From contig NZ_CAAJGK010000085.1 of NCBI RefSeq assembly GCF_900996245.1, positions 1 to 64,000 of the forward strand: 64,000 bases of DNA. Direction: 5' to 3'. Source of the DNA: Paraburkholderia sp. BCC1886 (lineage in GTDB: Bacteria; Pseudomonadota; Gammaproteobacteria; Burkholderiales; Burkholderiaceae). Below are positions 18,641 to 27,519 of the stretch, piece by piece. The notes under the pieces were generated by a model. It worked only from the letters and a program-made list of their open reading frames with translations. It was not told the DNA's origin and did no database searches. A program made the translations under genes and the position numbers. The number at the start of each line of letters is the position of its first letter. Position 1 is the stretch's first letter.

Positions 18641-19669
18641 ATGCTCGTTCTCGGCATCGAAAGCTCCTGTGACGAAACCGGTCTCGCGCTCTACGACACA
18701 GAGCGCGGATTACTCGCGCACGCGCTGCATTCGCAAATTGCGATGCATCGGGAATACGGCGGCGTAGTCCCGGAACTGGCGTCGCGCGACCACATCCGGC
18801 GCGCGCTGCCGCTTCTGGAAGAAGTCATGGAGCGGGCCGGCACGGCACGCAGCGAGATCGACGCGATCGCCTATACGCAAGGCCCCGGGCTCGCGGGCGC
18901 GTTGCTGGTAGGCGCAAGTGTCGCCAACTCGCTGGCCATGGCCTGGGACAAACCGACGATCGGCATTCACCATCTCGAAGGGCATCTGCTGTCGCCGCTG
19001 CTGGTCGACGAGCCGCCGCCGTTTCCGTTCGTCGCCTTGCTGGTGTCCGGCGGCCATACGCAACTGATGCGCGTGACCGACGTCGGCGTCTACGAGACGC
19101 TCGGCGAGACGCTCGACGACGCCGCCGGCGAAGCCTTCGACAAAACCGCCAAGCTGCTCGGCCTCGGCTACCCGGGCGGCCCGGAAGTCTCGCGACTGGC
19201 CGAATCCGGCACACCGGGCGCAGTCGTGCTGCCGCGTCCGATGCTGCATTCCGGCGACCTCGATTTCAGCTTCAGCGGGCTGAAAACCGCCGTGCTCACG
19301 CAGGCGAAGAAGCTGGGCGGCGCAAATATCGGCGAGCAGGACAAAGCGGATCTGGCGCGCGGTTTCGTCGATGCCGCCGTCGACGTGCTGGCGGCCAAAT
19401 CGCTGGCCGCACTCAAGCGCACCAAGCTGAACCGGCTGGTAGTCGCAGGCGGCGTCGGCGCGAACCGGCAACTGCGCGAGGCCCTCTCGGCGGCCGCGAA
19501 AAAGCGCAACTTCTACGTCCATTACCCCGATCTTTCGCTGTGCACCGACAACGGCGCGATGATCGCGCTTGCCGGCGCGTTGCGCCTGCAGCGCTGGCCG
19601 GAGCAGTCGGGCAAGGACTACGCATTCACCGTAAAGCCGCGCTGGGATTTGACCTCGCTGGCACGCTGA
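18641..19669 (+). CDS. tsaD: tRNA N6-threonylcarbamoyladenosine transferase
   Basis: This 342-residue protein is the catalytic subunit that, with TsaB and TsaE, transfers threonylcarbamoyl to A37 of tRNAs reading ANN codons. The start MLVLGIESSCDETGLALYD is universal in the family. The metal-binding histidines lie in IHHLEGHLLSPL, and the ASKHA-type phosphate loops are in LVSGGHTQLM and VVAGGVGANRQLR. The ATG at 18641 is chosen because the upstream extension of the frame is not conserved in character. It converges on folE2 with a bidirectional terminator between. Confidence 0.97.
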   Translation: MLVLGIESSCDETGLALYDTERGLLAHALHSQIAMHREYGGVVPELASRDHIRRALPLLEEVMERAGTARSEIDAIAYTQGPGLAGALLVGASVANSLAMAWDKPTIGIHHLEGHLLSPLLVDEPPPFPFVALLVSGGHTQLMRVTDVGVYETLGETLDDAAGEAFDKTAKLLGLGYPGGPEVSRLAESGTPGAVVLPRPMLHSGDLDFSFSGLKTAVLTQAKKLGGANIGEQDKADLARGFVDAAVDVLAAKSLAALKRTKLNRLVVAGGVGANRQLREALSAAAKKRNFYVHYPDLSLCTDNGAMIALAGALRLQRWPEQSGKDYAFTVKPRWDLTSLAR

Positions 19670-19674
19670 AATAG

Positions 19675-19706
19675 AAAAGCCGCCCGGTTTGAGCCGGGCG
19701 GCTTTT
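19675..19706. terminator. Bidirectional terminator between tsaD and folE2
   Basis: AAAAGCCGCCCGG (19675-19687) pairs perfectly with CCGGGCGGCTTTT (19694-19706) around a short loop. T runs on both strands let it end both converging genes. Confidence 0.9.
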
Positions 19707-19736
19707 CAACGTGTACGACAGGCAAATTCCGCCCGC

Positions 19737-20543
19737 TCAAACCGCCCGCTTATCCCGCTCGATCACCGCATAGGCGCTGTGATTGTGAATCGACTCGAAG
19801 TTTTCGGCTTCGAGCACGTAAGCCACGATGCGTTCATCGGTATTCAGACGCTGCGCCACGTCGCGCACGAGGTCTTCCACGAACTTCGGGTTTTCATACG
19901 CGCGCTCGGTGACGAACTTCTCGTCGGGGCGCTTGAGCAAGCCCCACAGCTCGCACGACGCTTCTTCCTCGGCGATACGGATCAGTTCTTCCACGGCCAC
20001 GTCGCCGGCCAGTTCGGCGTCGATCGTGACGTGCGAGCGCTGGTTGTGCGCGCCGTACTGCGAGATTTTCTTCGAGCACGGGCACAGGCTCGTTACCGGC
20101 ACCAGCACTTTCAGAAACAGCCGTGTCGCGCCATTGCGGGTTTCGCCCGTCAGCGTGACTTCGTAGTCGAGCAGGCTTTGCACGCCCGACACCGGCGCGG
20201 TCTTGTTCACGAAATACGGGAACGACACTTCGATGCGCCCAGCCCCGGCTTCGAGCTTTGCCAGCATCTCGACGAGCAGCGTGCGGAAACTGGCCGGTTC
20301 GAGCGGCGCGTTGTTGCCCTCGAGCAGCGCGACGAAGCGCGACATATGCGTGCCCTTCTGGTCGGCGGGCAGATGCACGTCGAGGTTCCAGGTGCCGACC
20401 GTCGGTTGCGCTTCGCCGCCGGGCGTACGCACCGTCAGCGGATGACGCACGCCTTTGACGCCGACGCGCTGGATAGGAATCTGACGCGTGTCGGGCGTGC
20501 TCTGCACGTCGGGCATCACGAAGGCGGGGTTCATCTGGTTCAT
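19737..20543 (-). CDS. folE2: GTP cyclohydrolase FolE2 (type IB)
   Basis: This 268-residue enzyme catalyses the first step of folate and queuosine synthesis, converting GTP to dihydroneopterin triphosphate. Family marks are RVGVKGVRHPL, THMSRFVALLE, VSFPYFVNKTAP and the metal-binding SLCPCSKKISQYGAHNQRS. FolE2 works with metals other than zinc and is often induced in zinc limitation, but I see no obvious Zur palindrome here. The ATG at 20543 is used; another ATG three codons later is equally possible. It lies 288 bases after dxs on the same strand and probably has its own promoter. Confidence 0.95.
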   Translation of the reverse strand: MNQMNPAFVMPDVQSTPDTRQIPIQRVGVKGVRHPLTVRTPGGEAQPTVGTWNLDVHLPADQKGTHMSRFVALLEGNNAPLEPASFRTLLVEMLAKLEAGAGRIEVSFPYFVNKTAPVSGVQSLLDYEVTLTGETRNGATRLFLKVLVPVTSLCPCSKKISQYGAHNQRSHVTIDAELAGDVAVEELIRIAEEEASCELWGLLKRPDEKFVTERAYENPKFVEDLVRDVAQRLNTDERIVAYVLEAENFESIHNHSAYAVIERDKRAV

Positions 20544-20830
20544 GGTTTTTGTCCTTTCGGGAAGACGCCGGGTCGTCCGGTTTTCCGCAGCTTGGGAGGC
20601 TGGCCGTACGCAACGTGACGGCCTGGCAACGCCCAGGTCAGGGAGAACGACGCCTGGCAACCGTGCGCGGCAGGCGATGGGCAGCGCGCGCAACGGCAAA
20701 CGCCGGCCCCTGCCGGCGTCGGTCGATGAACCCGAAGGTTCATCGCGTCGAGATGGAGAAGTCGCTAGTCGACGCTGCTAGTCGACGTTCACAGCGATGA
20801 CGTTAAAGACGACGCCGAACGCGCCCGCCA
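20544..20830. other. dxs-folE2 gap with two stem-loops and a short repeat
   Basis: No gene is seen. CGCCGGC-CCCT-GCCGGCG (20701-20718) and GATGAACC-CGAA-GGTTCATC (20725-20744) are perfect stem-loops lying after the dxs stop on the minus strand. Neither has a clear T run. GCTAGTCGACG occurs twice (20764-20774 and 20777-20787). The stretch probably ends the dxs transcript and carries the folE2 promoter. Confidence 0.5.
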
Positions 20831-22738
20831 TCAGGCGACGCGTTTCACCGTCGATTGACCAGCCAGTGCACCGCCGGTCAGAAAGCGCTCGCGAATCGAG
20901 CGGGCGATACCGGCCGCGTCGAGACCGCAGTCGGCGAGCAGTTTGGCCGGGTCGCCATGATCGATGAAGCGATCCGGCAAGCCCAGTTGCAGCACCGGTC
21001 GCGCGACGCCTTCGGCCAGCAGCGCTTCGACGCAAGCCGAACCCGCGCCGCCCATCACGCAGCCTTCTTCCACAGTGACGATGGCGTCGTGTGTCTCGGC
21101 CAGCTGGCGGACCAGCGCGGCGTCGAGCGGCTTCACGAAGCGCATGTTGGCCACCGTGGCGTCCAGTTGCTCGGCCGCAGCCAGCGACGGCGCGACCATC
21201 GTGCCGAACGCCAGAATCGCGATCCGCTTGCCGGCGGGCTGCGACGTCTCGCGACGGATCTCGCCTTTACCGAGCGGCAGCGCCGTCATCTGCTTGACGG
21301 TTGCCACGCCCGTACCGGCGCCGCGCGGATAGCGCACCGCCGTCGGATTCGGCTGCTGCAATGCCGTGTAGAGCATCTGACGGCATTCGTTTTCGTCCGA
21401 TGCGGCCATCACCGTCATGTTCGGGATGCAGCGCAGGAACGCCAGATCGTAAGCGCCCGCATGCGTAGCGCCGTCCGCGCCGACCAGACCCGCCCGGTCG
21501 ATCGCAAACACCACCGGCAGGTTTTGCAGCGCGACGTCGTGAATCAGCTGGTCGTAAGCGCGTTGCAGGAAGGTCGAGTAGATCGCGACCACCGGCTTCA
21601 TGCCGTCCGCGGCGAGACCGCCGGCGAACGTCACCGCGTGCTGCTCGGCGATACCGACGTCGAAGTAACGCTCCGGGAAGCGCTTCTCGAATTCGACCAT
21701 GCCCGAGCCTTCACGCATGGCCGGCGTGATACCGACCACACGCGGGTCCAGTTCGGCAGCGTCGCACAGCCATTCGCCGAACACCTGCGTGTAGGTTTTC
21801 TTCGACGGCGTGGTGGCCGGCTTGATCCCTTCGGCGGGATTGAACTTGCCCGGCCCGTGATACAGCACCGGATCGGCTTCGGCGAGCTTGTAGCCCTGGC
21901 CTTTCTTGGTGACCACGTGCAGGAATTGCGGACCGCGCAATTCCTTGATGTTCTGCAGCGTCGGGATCAGCGAATCGAGGTCGTGACCGTCGATCGGGCC
22001 GATGTAGTTGAAGCCGAACTCTTCGAACAGCGTGGCCGGCACGATCATGCCCTTCGCGTGTTCTTCGAGCTTGCGCGCCAGATCGAGCATGGGCGGCGCC
22101 ACGCGCAGCACGCGTTCGACGCCGGCACGCGCCGCGGCATAAAAGCGGCCCGACATCAGACGCGCCAGATGGCGGTTCAACGCGCCGACCGGCGGCGAGA
22201 TGGACATGTCGTTGTCGTTCAGGATGACCAGCAGCGGCACGTCGTCTTCGACGCCCGCGTTGTTCATGGCTTCGAAGGCCATGCCGGCGGTCATCGCGCC
22301 GTCGCCGATCACCGCGATGCCGGTGCGGTTCTCGCCCTTCAGCTTGCTGGCGATCGCCATGCCGAGCGCGGCCGAAATCGAGGTGCTCGAATGCGCGGTA
22401 CCGAAGGTGTCGTACTCCGACTCGTCGCGCTTCGGGAAACCGGAGATGCCGCCGAACTGACGCAGCGTAGGCATCTGCTCGCGGCGACCCGTCAGGATCT
22501 TGTGCGGATAAGTTTGATGGCCCACGTCCCAGACGATCCGGTCACGCGGCGTGTCGAACACGTAGTGCAGCGCAATGGTCAACTCGACCGTGCCGAGGTT
22601 TGACGAAAGATGGCCGCCCGTCTGCGAGACGCTGTCGAGCACGAAAGCACGCAGCTCGTCGGCAAGCGGTTGCAATTGACGGCGATCGAGGCGGCGCAAG
22701 GCAGCCGGGTCGTCGATGGTTTTCAGCAAGTCGTACAT
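20831..22738 (-). CDS. dxs: 1-deoxy-D-xylulose-5-phosphate synthase
   Basis: This 635-residue thiamine-diphosphate enzyme condenses pyruvate and glyceraldehyde-3-phosphate in the first step of the MEP isoprenoid pathway. Key motifs are DVGHQTYPHKILTGR, GDGAMTAGMAFEAMNNAG (ThDP/Mg binding), DIDRAGLVGADG-like residues in FAIDRAGLVGADGATHAG, and a transketolase C-terminal domain. The ATG at 22738 (MYDLLKTIDDPAALRRL) is the usual start. It is the last gene of the xseB-ispA-dxs set, 85 bases after ispA. Confidence 0.97.
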   Translation of the reverse strand: MYDLLKTIDDPAALRRLDRRQLQPLADELRAFVLDSVSQTGGHLSSNLGTVELTIALHYVFDTPRDRIVWDVGHQTYPHKILTGRREQMPTLRQFGGISGFPKRDESEYDTFGTAHSSTSISAALGMAIASKLKGENRTGIAVIGDGAMTAGMAFEAMNNAGVEDDVPLLVILNDNDMSISPPVGALNRHLARLMSGRFYAAARAGVERVLRVAPPMLDLARKLEEHAKGMIVPATLFEEFGFNYIGPIDGHDLDSLIPTLQNIKELRGPQFLHVVTKKGQGYKLAEADPVLYHGPGKFNPAEGIKPATTPSKKTYTQVFGEWLCDAAELDPRVVGITPAMREGSGMVEFEKRFPERYFDVGIAEQHAVTFAGGLAADGMKPVVAIYSTFLQRAYDQLIHDVALQNLPVVFAIDRAGLVGADGATHAGAYDLAFLRCIPNMTVMAASDENECRQMLYTALQQPNPTAVRYPRGAGTGVATVKQMTALPLGKGEIRRETSQPAGKRIAILAFGTMVAPSLAAAEQLDATVANMRFVKPLDAALVRQLAETHDAIVTVEEGCVMGGAGSACVEALLAEGVARPVLQLGLPDRFIDHGDPAKLLADCGLDAAGIARSIRERFLTGGALAGQSTVKRVA

Positions 22739-22823
22739 CGTCGTTCCATTGTAGGAAAACTTACGCGCCCGCACTTCATACATGCGGCTCCTCGCGAAGC
22801 TGCAAGGCGGCGGGCTTTCGCGT

Positions 22824-23705
22824 TTAGCTGACCCGGTTCACCACCAGGTCGGCCAGTTCGGCCAGGCGCTGCGCCCGTGCGCCGAACGGCGCAATCGCAG
22901 CGTGGGCATCGGCGCGTAGTTGCGCTGCGAGCGCACGCGATGCCTCCAGACCAATGATAGATACGTAGGTCGGCTTGCCGTCCTTCGCATCTTTACCCGC
23001 CGTTTTGCCAAGCGTCGCGGAATCGGTCGTGACGTCGAGAATGTCGTCGACCACCTGAAACGCAAGACCGATTGCAGCGGCATAGGCGTCGAGCGCACGC
23101 ATCGCGTCGGCATCCGGCGCTTCGCCCGCCAGCGCGCCCATGCGCACCGCGGCGCGCAGCAGCGCACCCGTCTTCATGCGATGCATGGTTTCCAGTTGCG
23201 CGCGCGACAGCGCGTGTCCCACGCTCGCGAGGTCGATAGCCTGACCGCCGCACATGCCGATCGAGCCGCTCGCCAACGCCAGTTCCCGCACCAGCGCAGC
23301 CTGTTGAACGAACGCCAGCACGTCCGATGTCAGCGCAACGAAAGCTTGCGATTGGAGCGCGTCGCCGACCAGCAGCGCCGTCGCTTCGTCATATTGAACG
23401 TGTACCGTGGGCTTGCCGCGACGCAACGCGTCGTCGTCCATGCAAGGCATGTCGTCGTGCACGAGCGAATACACGTGAATCATTTCCAGCGCGGCCGCCG
23501 CGGCGTCGAGACACTCGGCGCGCGCGCCGGTCAGCTCACCGGCCGCGTGGCACAGCAGCGGGCGCACCCGCTTGCCGCCGCCGAGCACCGCGTAACGCAT
23601 GGCCTGATGCAACGTGGCCGGTTCGGTGGCCTCGGTGGGGAGGTAATGTTCCAGTGCCGCTTCGACGCGGTCCAGCGTCGAGCGTGTCCATTGTTCGAAT
23701 GTCAT
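22824..23705 (-). CDS. ispA: Farnesyl/geranyl diphosphate synthase (short-chain polyprenyl synthase)
   Basis: This 293-residue enzyme builds farnesyl diphosphate from IPP and DMAPP. The first aspartate-rich motif is DDMPCMDD, with the extra residues typical of bacterial FPP synthases. The second is DDILDVTTD. GGGKRVRPLL is the IPP-binding region. The start codon overlaps the xseB stop by four bases, indicating translational coupling, and dxs follows on the same strand. Confidence 0.96.
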   Translation of the reverse strand: MTFEQWTRSTLDRVEAALEHYLPTEATEPATLHQAMRYAVLGGGKRVRPLLCHAAGELTGARAECLDAAAAALEMIHVYSLVHDDMPCMDDDALRRGKPTVHVQYDEATALLVGDALQSQAFVALTSDVLAFVQQAALVRELALASGSIGMCGGQAIDLASVGHALSRAQLETMHRMKTGALLRAAVRMGALAGEAPDADAMRALDAYAAAIGLAFQVVDDILDVTTDSATLGKTAGKDAKDGKPTYVSIIGLEASRALAAQLRADAHAAIAPFGARAQRLAELADLVVNRVS

Positions 23706-24073
23706 AGGTCGTCCCCGCTGTCGGCAGCGGCTGTTGTGCCTGCGCTATTCACGGGCAGCGGCTTGAGCGTCTCGCCGTCGAGCACGCGGACCTGCTGCTC
23801 GACTTTTTCGAGCTGCTGCTGGCAGAAACCCACCAGAGCCGCACCGCGCCGATAGGCGGTGAGCGACTCTTCGAGGCTCAGATTGCCGCTCTCCATACGC
23901 GCCACCAGCCCTTCGAGTTCGGCCTGCGCGGCTTCGTAGTTTTCGGGCAAGCTCTCGGGCGACAGCGCGCTGTCGACGCCACCCGCGGACGCTGCAGGGG
24001 AATCTGCAGGGGAATCTGCAGTTGGGTCTGCGGTTGAGTCTGCAGTTGGGTCTTTCGACGCGGTCTTCGCCAT
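23702..24073 (-). CDS. xseB: Exodeoxyribonuclease VII small subunit
   Basis: This 123-residue protein contains the XseB core ENYEAAQAELEGLVARMESG, NLSLEESLTAYRRGAALV and CQQQLEKVEQQVRVLD (about 45-100). With XseA it degrades single-stranded DNA. The core family is about 70-80 residues; here about 40 N-terminal residues form a low-complexity tail with repeated ADS/ADP units encoded by a tandem 12-base DNA repeat. The start is taken at 24073 (MAKTASKD); an ATG at 24085 is also in frame. It is the first gene of the isoprenoid operon, a common arrangement. Confidence 0.92.
   Translation of the reverse strand: MAKTASKDPTADSTADPTADSPADSPAASAGGVDSALSPESLPENYEAAQAELEGLVARMESGNLSLEESLTAYRRGAALVGFCQQQLEKVEQQVRVLDGETLKPLPVNSAGTTAAADSGDDL
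23992..24051 (-). repeat. Tandem 12-base repeat, five copies, inside xseB
   Basis: Five imperfect units of CTGCAG(G/T)(G)G(A/G)(A/G)T type (plus-strand reading) run from 23992 to 24051. Units one and two are identical, and units three and five are identical. They encode a four-residue unit such as TADP or PADS. The length is a multiple of three, so copy-number change would lengthen or shorten the tail without shifting the frame. Confidence 0.85.
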
Positions 24074-24293
24074 GAATAGTCGCAAAATTAAAACAAGTCG
24101 GACATTCTACGGCAAAAGCGCCTTTTCCGATCCGCTCGCAGCCTTCCGCCTTACCGGCGCGCGGTTTGCCCGGGCACTCCGCCCCCGCAGTCTCGCAGAA
24201 AAAAATCTATTAGTCTGCGACGGAAGTCTCGAACTTTCTTGACATTTTTGACCCAAATCAGGCACTTAAGCGCCCCTGAAACGGGGAACCAGG

Positions 24294-24299
24294 TATAAT
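24294..24299 (+). promoter_or_regulatory. Candidate -10 element for the Rieske oxygenase gene
   Basis: TATAAT at 24294-24299 lies 72 bases before the start codon at 24371 in the 297-base divergent gap from xseB. The best -35-like hexamer (TTGACA, 24239-24244) is 49 bases away and cannot pair with it. A weak or activator-dependent promoter is possible. Nothing else stands out in the gap. Confidence 0.4.
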
Positions 24300-24370
24300 C
24301 GCGGGCTCCCTAAATCGAATCTTCGATGGTTGGGTTGTTCACTGCTTTCACGTCTTCATCGGGAGTGGGA

Positions 24371-25477
24371 ATGTCCAATCTGAGCAATGCATTGCAGTTG
24401 CGGTCTGTTCACAGCCAGCTGCCAGTCACGGCTTACTTTGACGAAGCGCTTCTTACGCGCGAAATCGACACCCTTTTCAAGAAAGGTCCTCGCTACATCG
24501 GCCACGATCTCATGGTGCCCGAAGCGGGAAATTATTTTGCTTTGCCTAGCGAGAGCGAAGGGCGTGTGCTCGTCCGTAACCAGCAGTCGCAGGTCGAACT
24601 GCTGTCGAACGTGTGCCGCCATCGGCAAGCCATCATGCTCAACGGCAGCGGCCGGACGGAGAATATCGTCTGTCCGCTGCATCGCTGGACGTACGATCTG
24701 AGCGGTCAGCTTCTCGGCGCTCCGCATTTCGCGGACAACCCGTGCCTCAATCTCGGCGCCACGCCGCTGCAGAACTGGCAAGGTCTGTTGTTCGAGGCCG
24801 AGGGTCGCGACGTCGCGCACGACCTCGCCCGCCTCGGCACCAAGCAGCATTTCGATTTTTCGGGCTTCATGTTCGATCACGTCGAAGTGCACGAGTGCAG
24901 CTACAACTGGAAGACGTTCATCGAGGTGTATCTCGAGGACTACCACGTCGCGCCGTTTCATCCGGGCCTGGGCAGCTTCGTCAATTGCGACGATCTGACG
25001 TGGGAATTCGGCGAGTGGTATAGCGTTCAGACCGTCGGCGTGCACAAGGATCTCGAGCAGCCGGGCAGCCCGACGTACCGCAAATGGCACGACGAAGTGC
25101 TGCGTTTTCGCGGCGGCAATCCGCCCGAATTCGGCGCGATCTGGATGGTGTACTACCCGGGCATCATGATCGAGTGGTATCCGCACGTGCTGGTCGTGTC
25201 GTGGCTGATTCCGCGCGGTCCGCAGCAAACCACCAATGTGGTCGAGTTCTATTACCCCGAGGAAATCGCGCTGTTCGAACGCGAGTTCGTCGAAGCCGAG
25301 CGCGCCGCCTATATGGAAACGGCGCGCGAAGACGACGAGATCGCCGAACGCATGGACGCAGGCCGCCGCGCGCTGATGAACCGCGGCGAATCGCAGGTCG
25401 GCCCGTATCAGAGCCCGATGGAAGACGGCATGCAGCATTTCCACGAGTTCTTGCGACGCGAACTCGGCGCGATCTGA
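24371..25477 (+). CDS. Rieske-type aromatic-ring oxygenase, alpha-subunit-like
   Basis: This 368-residue protein has a Rieske [2Fe-2S] domain with NVCRHRQAIML and CPLHRWTYDL (Cx1H...Cx2H) at about residues 75-115. The mononuclear iron site is visible in EDYHVAPFHPG (DxxH....H). It would use NAD(P)H electrons delivered by a reductase to oxygenate a substrate. No reductase, ferredoxin or small subunit lies beside it, so its partners are encoded elsewhere. The ATG at 24371 is chosen over an in-frame codon 45 bases upstream. The substrate cannot be inferred. Confidence 0.88.
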   Translation: MSNLSNALQLRSVHSQLPVTAYFDEALLTREIDTLFKKGPRYIGHDLMVPEAGNYFALPSESEGRVLVRNQQSQVELLSNVCRHRQAIMLNGSGRTENIVCPLHRWTYDLSGQLLGAPHFADNPCLNLGATPLQNWQGLLFEAEGRDVAHDLARLGTKQHFDFSGFMFDHVEVHECSYNWKTFIEVYLEDYHVAPFHPGLGSFVNCDDLTWEFGEWYSVQTVGVHKDLEQPGSPTYRKWHDEVLRFRGGNPPEFGAIWMVYYPGIMIEWYPHVLVVSWLIPRGPQQTTNVVEFYYPEEIALFEREFVEAERAAYMETAREDDEIAERMDAGRRALMNRGESQVGPYQSPMEDGMQHFHEFLRRELGAI

Positions 25478-25493
25478 GCCGCTTCGATTCAGG

Positions 25494-25521
25494 AAAGACG
25501 GACTTCGGTCCGTCTTTTTTT
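25494..25521 (+). terminator. Terminator of the Rieske oxygenase gene
   Basis: AAAGACGGAC-TTCG-GTCCGTCTTT is a perfect 10-base stem with a TTCG tetraloop, followed by a run of T (25515-25521). It starts 17 bases after the stop codon. Confidence 0.92.
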
Positions 25522-25605
25522 GTTTAGACTGACGGAATCGTTCGGCCATCGCCGGCGGCGACGAGCCGCGGGAACGGAGCCGTCATCGCCTGTTCAGGAG
25601 ACATC

Positions 25606-26475
25606 ATGCCCCACACTCACTACACCACCCTGATCTCCGCGGCCAATCTCGCGGAGCGTCTGAGCGCCGCGCCAGGCAGCGTCTTTCTGATCGATTGCCG
25701 GTTCGAACTGACGGACCCGGAGGCGGGCGAAAAAGCCTATCTGGCCGGGCATCTGCCGGGCGCACATTATCTGAATCTCGACCGCGACCTGTCGGGCCCG
25801 AAGACCGGTGCGAATGGCCGCCACCCGTTGCCGGATCGCGCACGGCTGGTCGAAACGCTCGAATCCCGCGGCCTCAAGCAAGGCCAGCAAGTGGTGGCCT
25901 ACGATGCCCAGGGCGGCATGTACGCGGCCCGCGCGTGGTGGCTGTTGCGCTGGCTCGGTCACGATGCGGTGGCGCTGCTCGACGGCGGACTGCAGGCCTG
26001 GCAAGCGGCCGGTCAACCGCTCACACAGGATGCTCCTGCGCAAAACACCGGCGACTTCAAGGCCGGCGCGCCGCTCTCGGTGACGGTAGACGTGCAGACG
26101 GTCGAGCGCAATCTCGGCTCGAAGGAACGCGTCGTGGTCGACGCGCGCGCGAACGATCGATATCGAGGCGAGAACGAGACGCTGGACCGCGTGGGCGGCC
26201 ATATTCCCGGCGCGCTCAACCGCTTCTTCAAGGACAACCTCACCGCCGACGGCCGCTTCAAGCCAGCTCATACATTGCGCGAAGAATTTCACGGCCTGCT
26301 GGCCGACACGCCGCCCGAACACGTTGTGCTGCAATGCGGCTCGGGCGTTACGGCCTGCGTGAATGCACTGGCGATGGAAATCGCCGGCCTGCACGGCGCG
26401 GCGTTATATGCGGGCTCGTGGAGCGAATGGAGCGCGGACCCGAAGCGTCCCGTCGCGACGGGCGCGAACCCATAA
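25606..26475 (+). CDS. sseA: 3-mercaptopyruvate sulfurtransferase-type rhodanese
   Basis: This 289-residue protein has two rhodanese domains. The second carries the active-site loop CGSGVTA with C244, the sequence typical of 3-mercaptopyruvate sulfurtransferases; thiosulfate-specific rhodaneses usually have CRKGVT. The first domain has FLIDCRFEL, AYLAGHLPGAHYLNLDRDLS and PLPDR. It moves sulfur from 3-mercaptopyruvate to thiols or cyanide in the cytoplasm. AGGAG lies eight bases before the ATG. A strong hairpin follows the gene. Confidence 0.93.
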   Translation: MPHTHYTTLISAANLAERLSAAPGSVFLIDCRFELTDPEAGEKAYLAGHLPGAHYLNLDRDLSGPKTGANGRHPLPDRARLVETLESRGLKQGQQVVAYDAQGGMYAARAWWLLRWLGHDAVALLDGGLQAWQAAGQPLTQDAPAQNTGDFKAGAPLSVTVDVQTVERNLGSKERVVVDARANDRYRGENETLDRVGGHIPGALNRFFKDNLTADGRFKPAHTLREEFHGLLADTPPEHVVLQCGSGVTACVNALAMEIAGLHGAALYAGSWSEWSADPKRPVATGANP

Positions 26476-26500
26476 CAGGTTAGTGGCAGCGGTGAGGCAT

Positions 26501-26529
26501 TATCGTCAGCCTACGTCAGGCTGACGATA
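26501..26529. terminator. Perfect 12-base hairpin between converging genes
   Basis: TATCGTCAGCCT and AGGCTGACGATA form a perfect stem around ACGTC. It sits between the sulfurtransferase and the converging dienelactone hydrolase. There is no T run on either side, so it may be a weak or Rho-assisted terminator or an mRNA 3' stabiliser. Confidence 0.6.
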
Positions 26530-26552
26530 CCAGGAGCATCACGACCCGACGC

Positions 26553-27425
26553 TCACGCCACTCCATGCTGCCTGAACCAAACCAGCGCGCGACGCCAGCC
26601 ATCTTCCGCGTCGCCCTTCTTGTAACTCGGCCGGTAGTCGGCGAAGAAAGCATGGCCCGCGTCGTCGTACACGACGAATTGCGAGCCGCGTCCGGCTTGC
26701 GGACCTTGCGCGATCGCCTGCTTCATCTGCTCGAGCGTGTCTTGCGGAATGCTCTGGTCCTGCAGGCCGTATAAGCCCAGCACCGGCGCGTGCAGGTCGG
26801 CCACCTGATCGAGCGGATTGCTCGGCGTCATCGCGTTCTTCGCGCCGGTCACGCGGCCGTACCACGCCACGCCCGCTTTCAACTGCGGATTGTGCTCGGC
26901 ATAGAGCCACGCAATCCGGCCGCCCCAACAGAACCCGTTCACGCCCAGCCGCTTCAGATCGCCGCCGTTCTGTCCGGCCCACGCGACGGTCGCGTCGAGA
27001 TCGGCCAGCACCTGCTCGTCCGGCACCTTGCTGACCAGTTGTTCGTTGAGTTGCTGCATGCTCGTGTAGACCGTCGGGTCGCCTTCCCGCTCGTACAGAT
27101 TCGGCGCGATCGCGAGATAACCCTGCTTGGCGAAACGACGGCACACGTCGGCGATATGTTCGTGCACGCCGAAAATCTCATGGACGACGATGATCACCGG
27201 CAGATGCGTCTTGCCCTTCGGCTGCGCGCGATACGCCGGCACCAGCGTGTCGCCGGAACGAACGGCGATCTCGCCGGCTTCGAGGCCGTCGCTATCGGTA
27301 TGGATGGTTTGTGCGGAAACCGGCATGACAGCCGCGGCGAAGCCGGTGCCGAGTGCGGCTTTGATGAACGTACGGCGATTGAAGGGAACGTGCGGGACAA
27401 GGCTGTCGATCTCGGGTTTCAGCAT
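26553..27425 (-). CDS. Exported dienelactone hydrolase family protein (Tat signal)
   Basis: This 290-residue protein carries a twin-arginine leader, NRRTFIKAALGTGFAAAVM (about 16-34), so it is probably folded before export. The dienelactone-hydrolase core has VVHEIFGVHEHI, the nucleophile loop GVNGFCWGGR (cysteine in place of the usual hydrolase serine), and DDAGHAFF with the histidine. This Cys-Asp-His triad is characteristic of the family, which opens lactones and related esters. The start at 27425 keeps the Tat leader; an upstream frame extension is rejected. The natural substrate is unknown. Confidence 0.9.
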   Translation of the reverse strand: MLKPEIDSLVPHVPFNRRTFIKAALGTGFAAAVMPVSAQTIHTDSDGLEAGEIAVRSGDTLVPAYRAQPKGKTHLPVIIVVHEIFGVHEHIADVCRRFAKQGYLAIAPNLYEREGDPTVYTSMQQLNEQLVSKVPDEQVLADLDATVAWAGQNGGDLKRLGVNGFCWGGRIAWLYAEHNPQLKAGVAWYGRVTGAKNAMTPSNPLDQVADLHAPVLGLYGLQDQSIPQDTLEQMKQAIAQGPQAGRGSQFVVYDDAGHAFFADYRPSYKKGDAEDGWRRALVWFRQHGVA

Positions 27426-27519
27426 GCGGCGCTCCTCGGGTGACGTTGGAGGCAACAGGATACGCCTCAACCGTATCCCGTTGCACATGCCACCTTGTCG
27501 ACGATGCTGGCCGAAAAAC

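Noticed and set aside
20764..20787. GCTAGTCGACG double repeat as an attachment site or operator
   Set aside because: It is short, occurs just twice side by side, and has no integrase or palindromic partner nearby. Chance or local duplication is enough.
24239..24299. TTGACA and TATAAT as one promoter for the Rieske gene
   Set aside because: The hexamers are 49 bases apart, far outside the 16-18 base range, so they cannot form one promoter.
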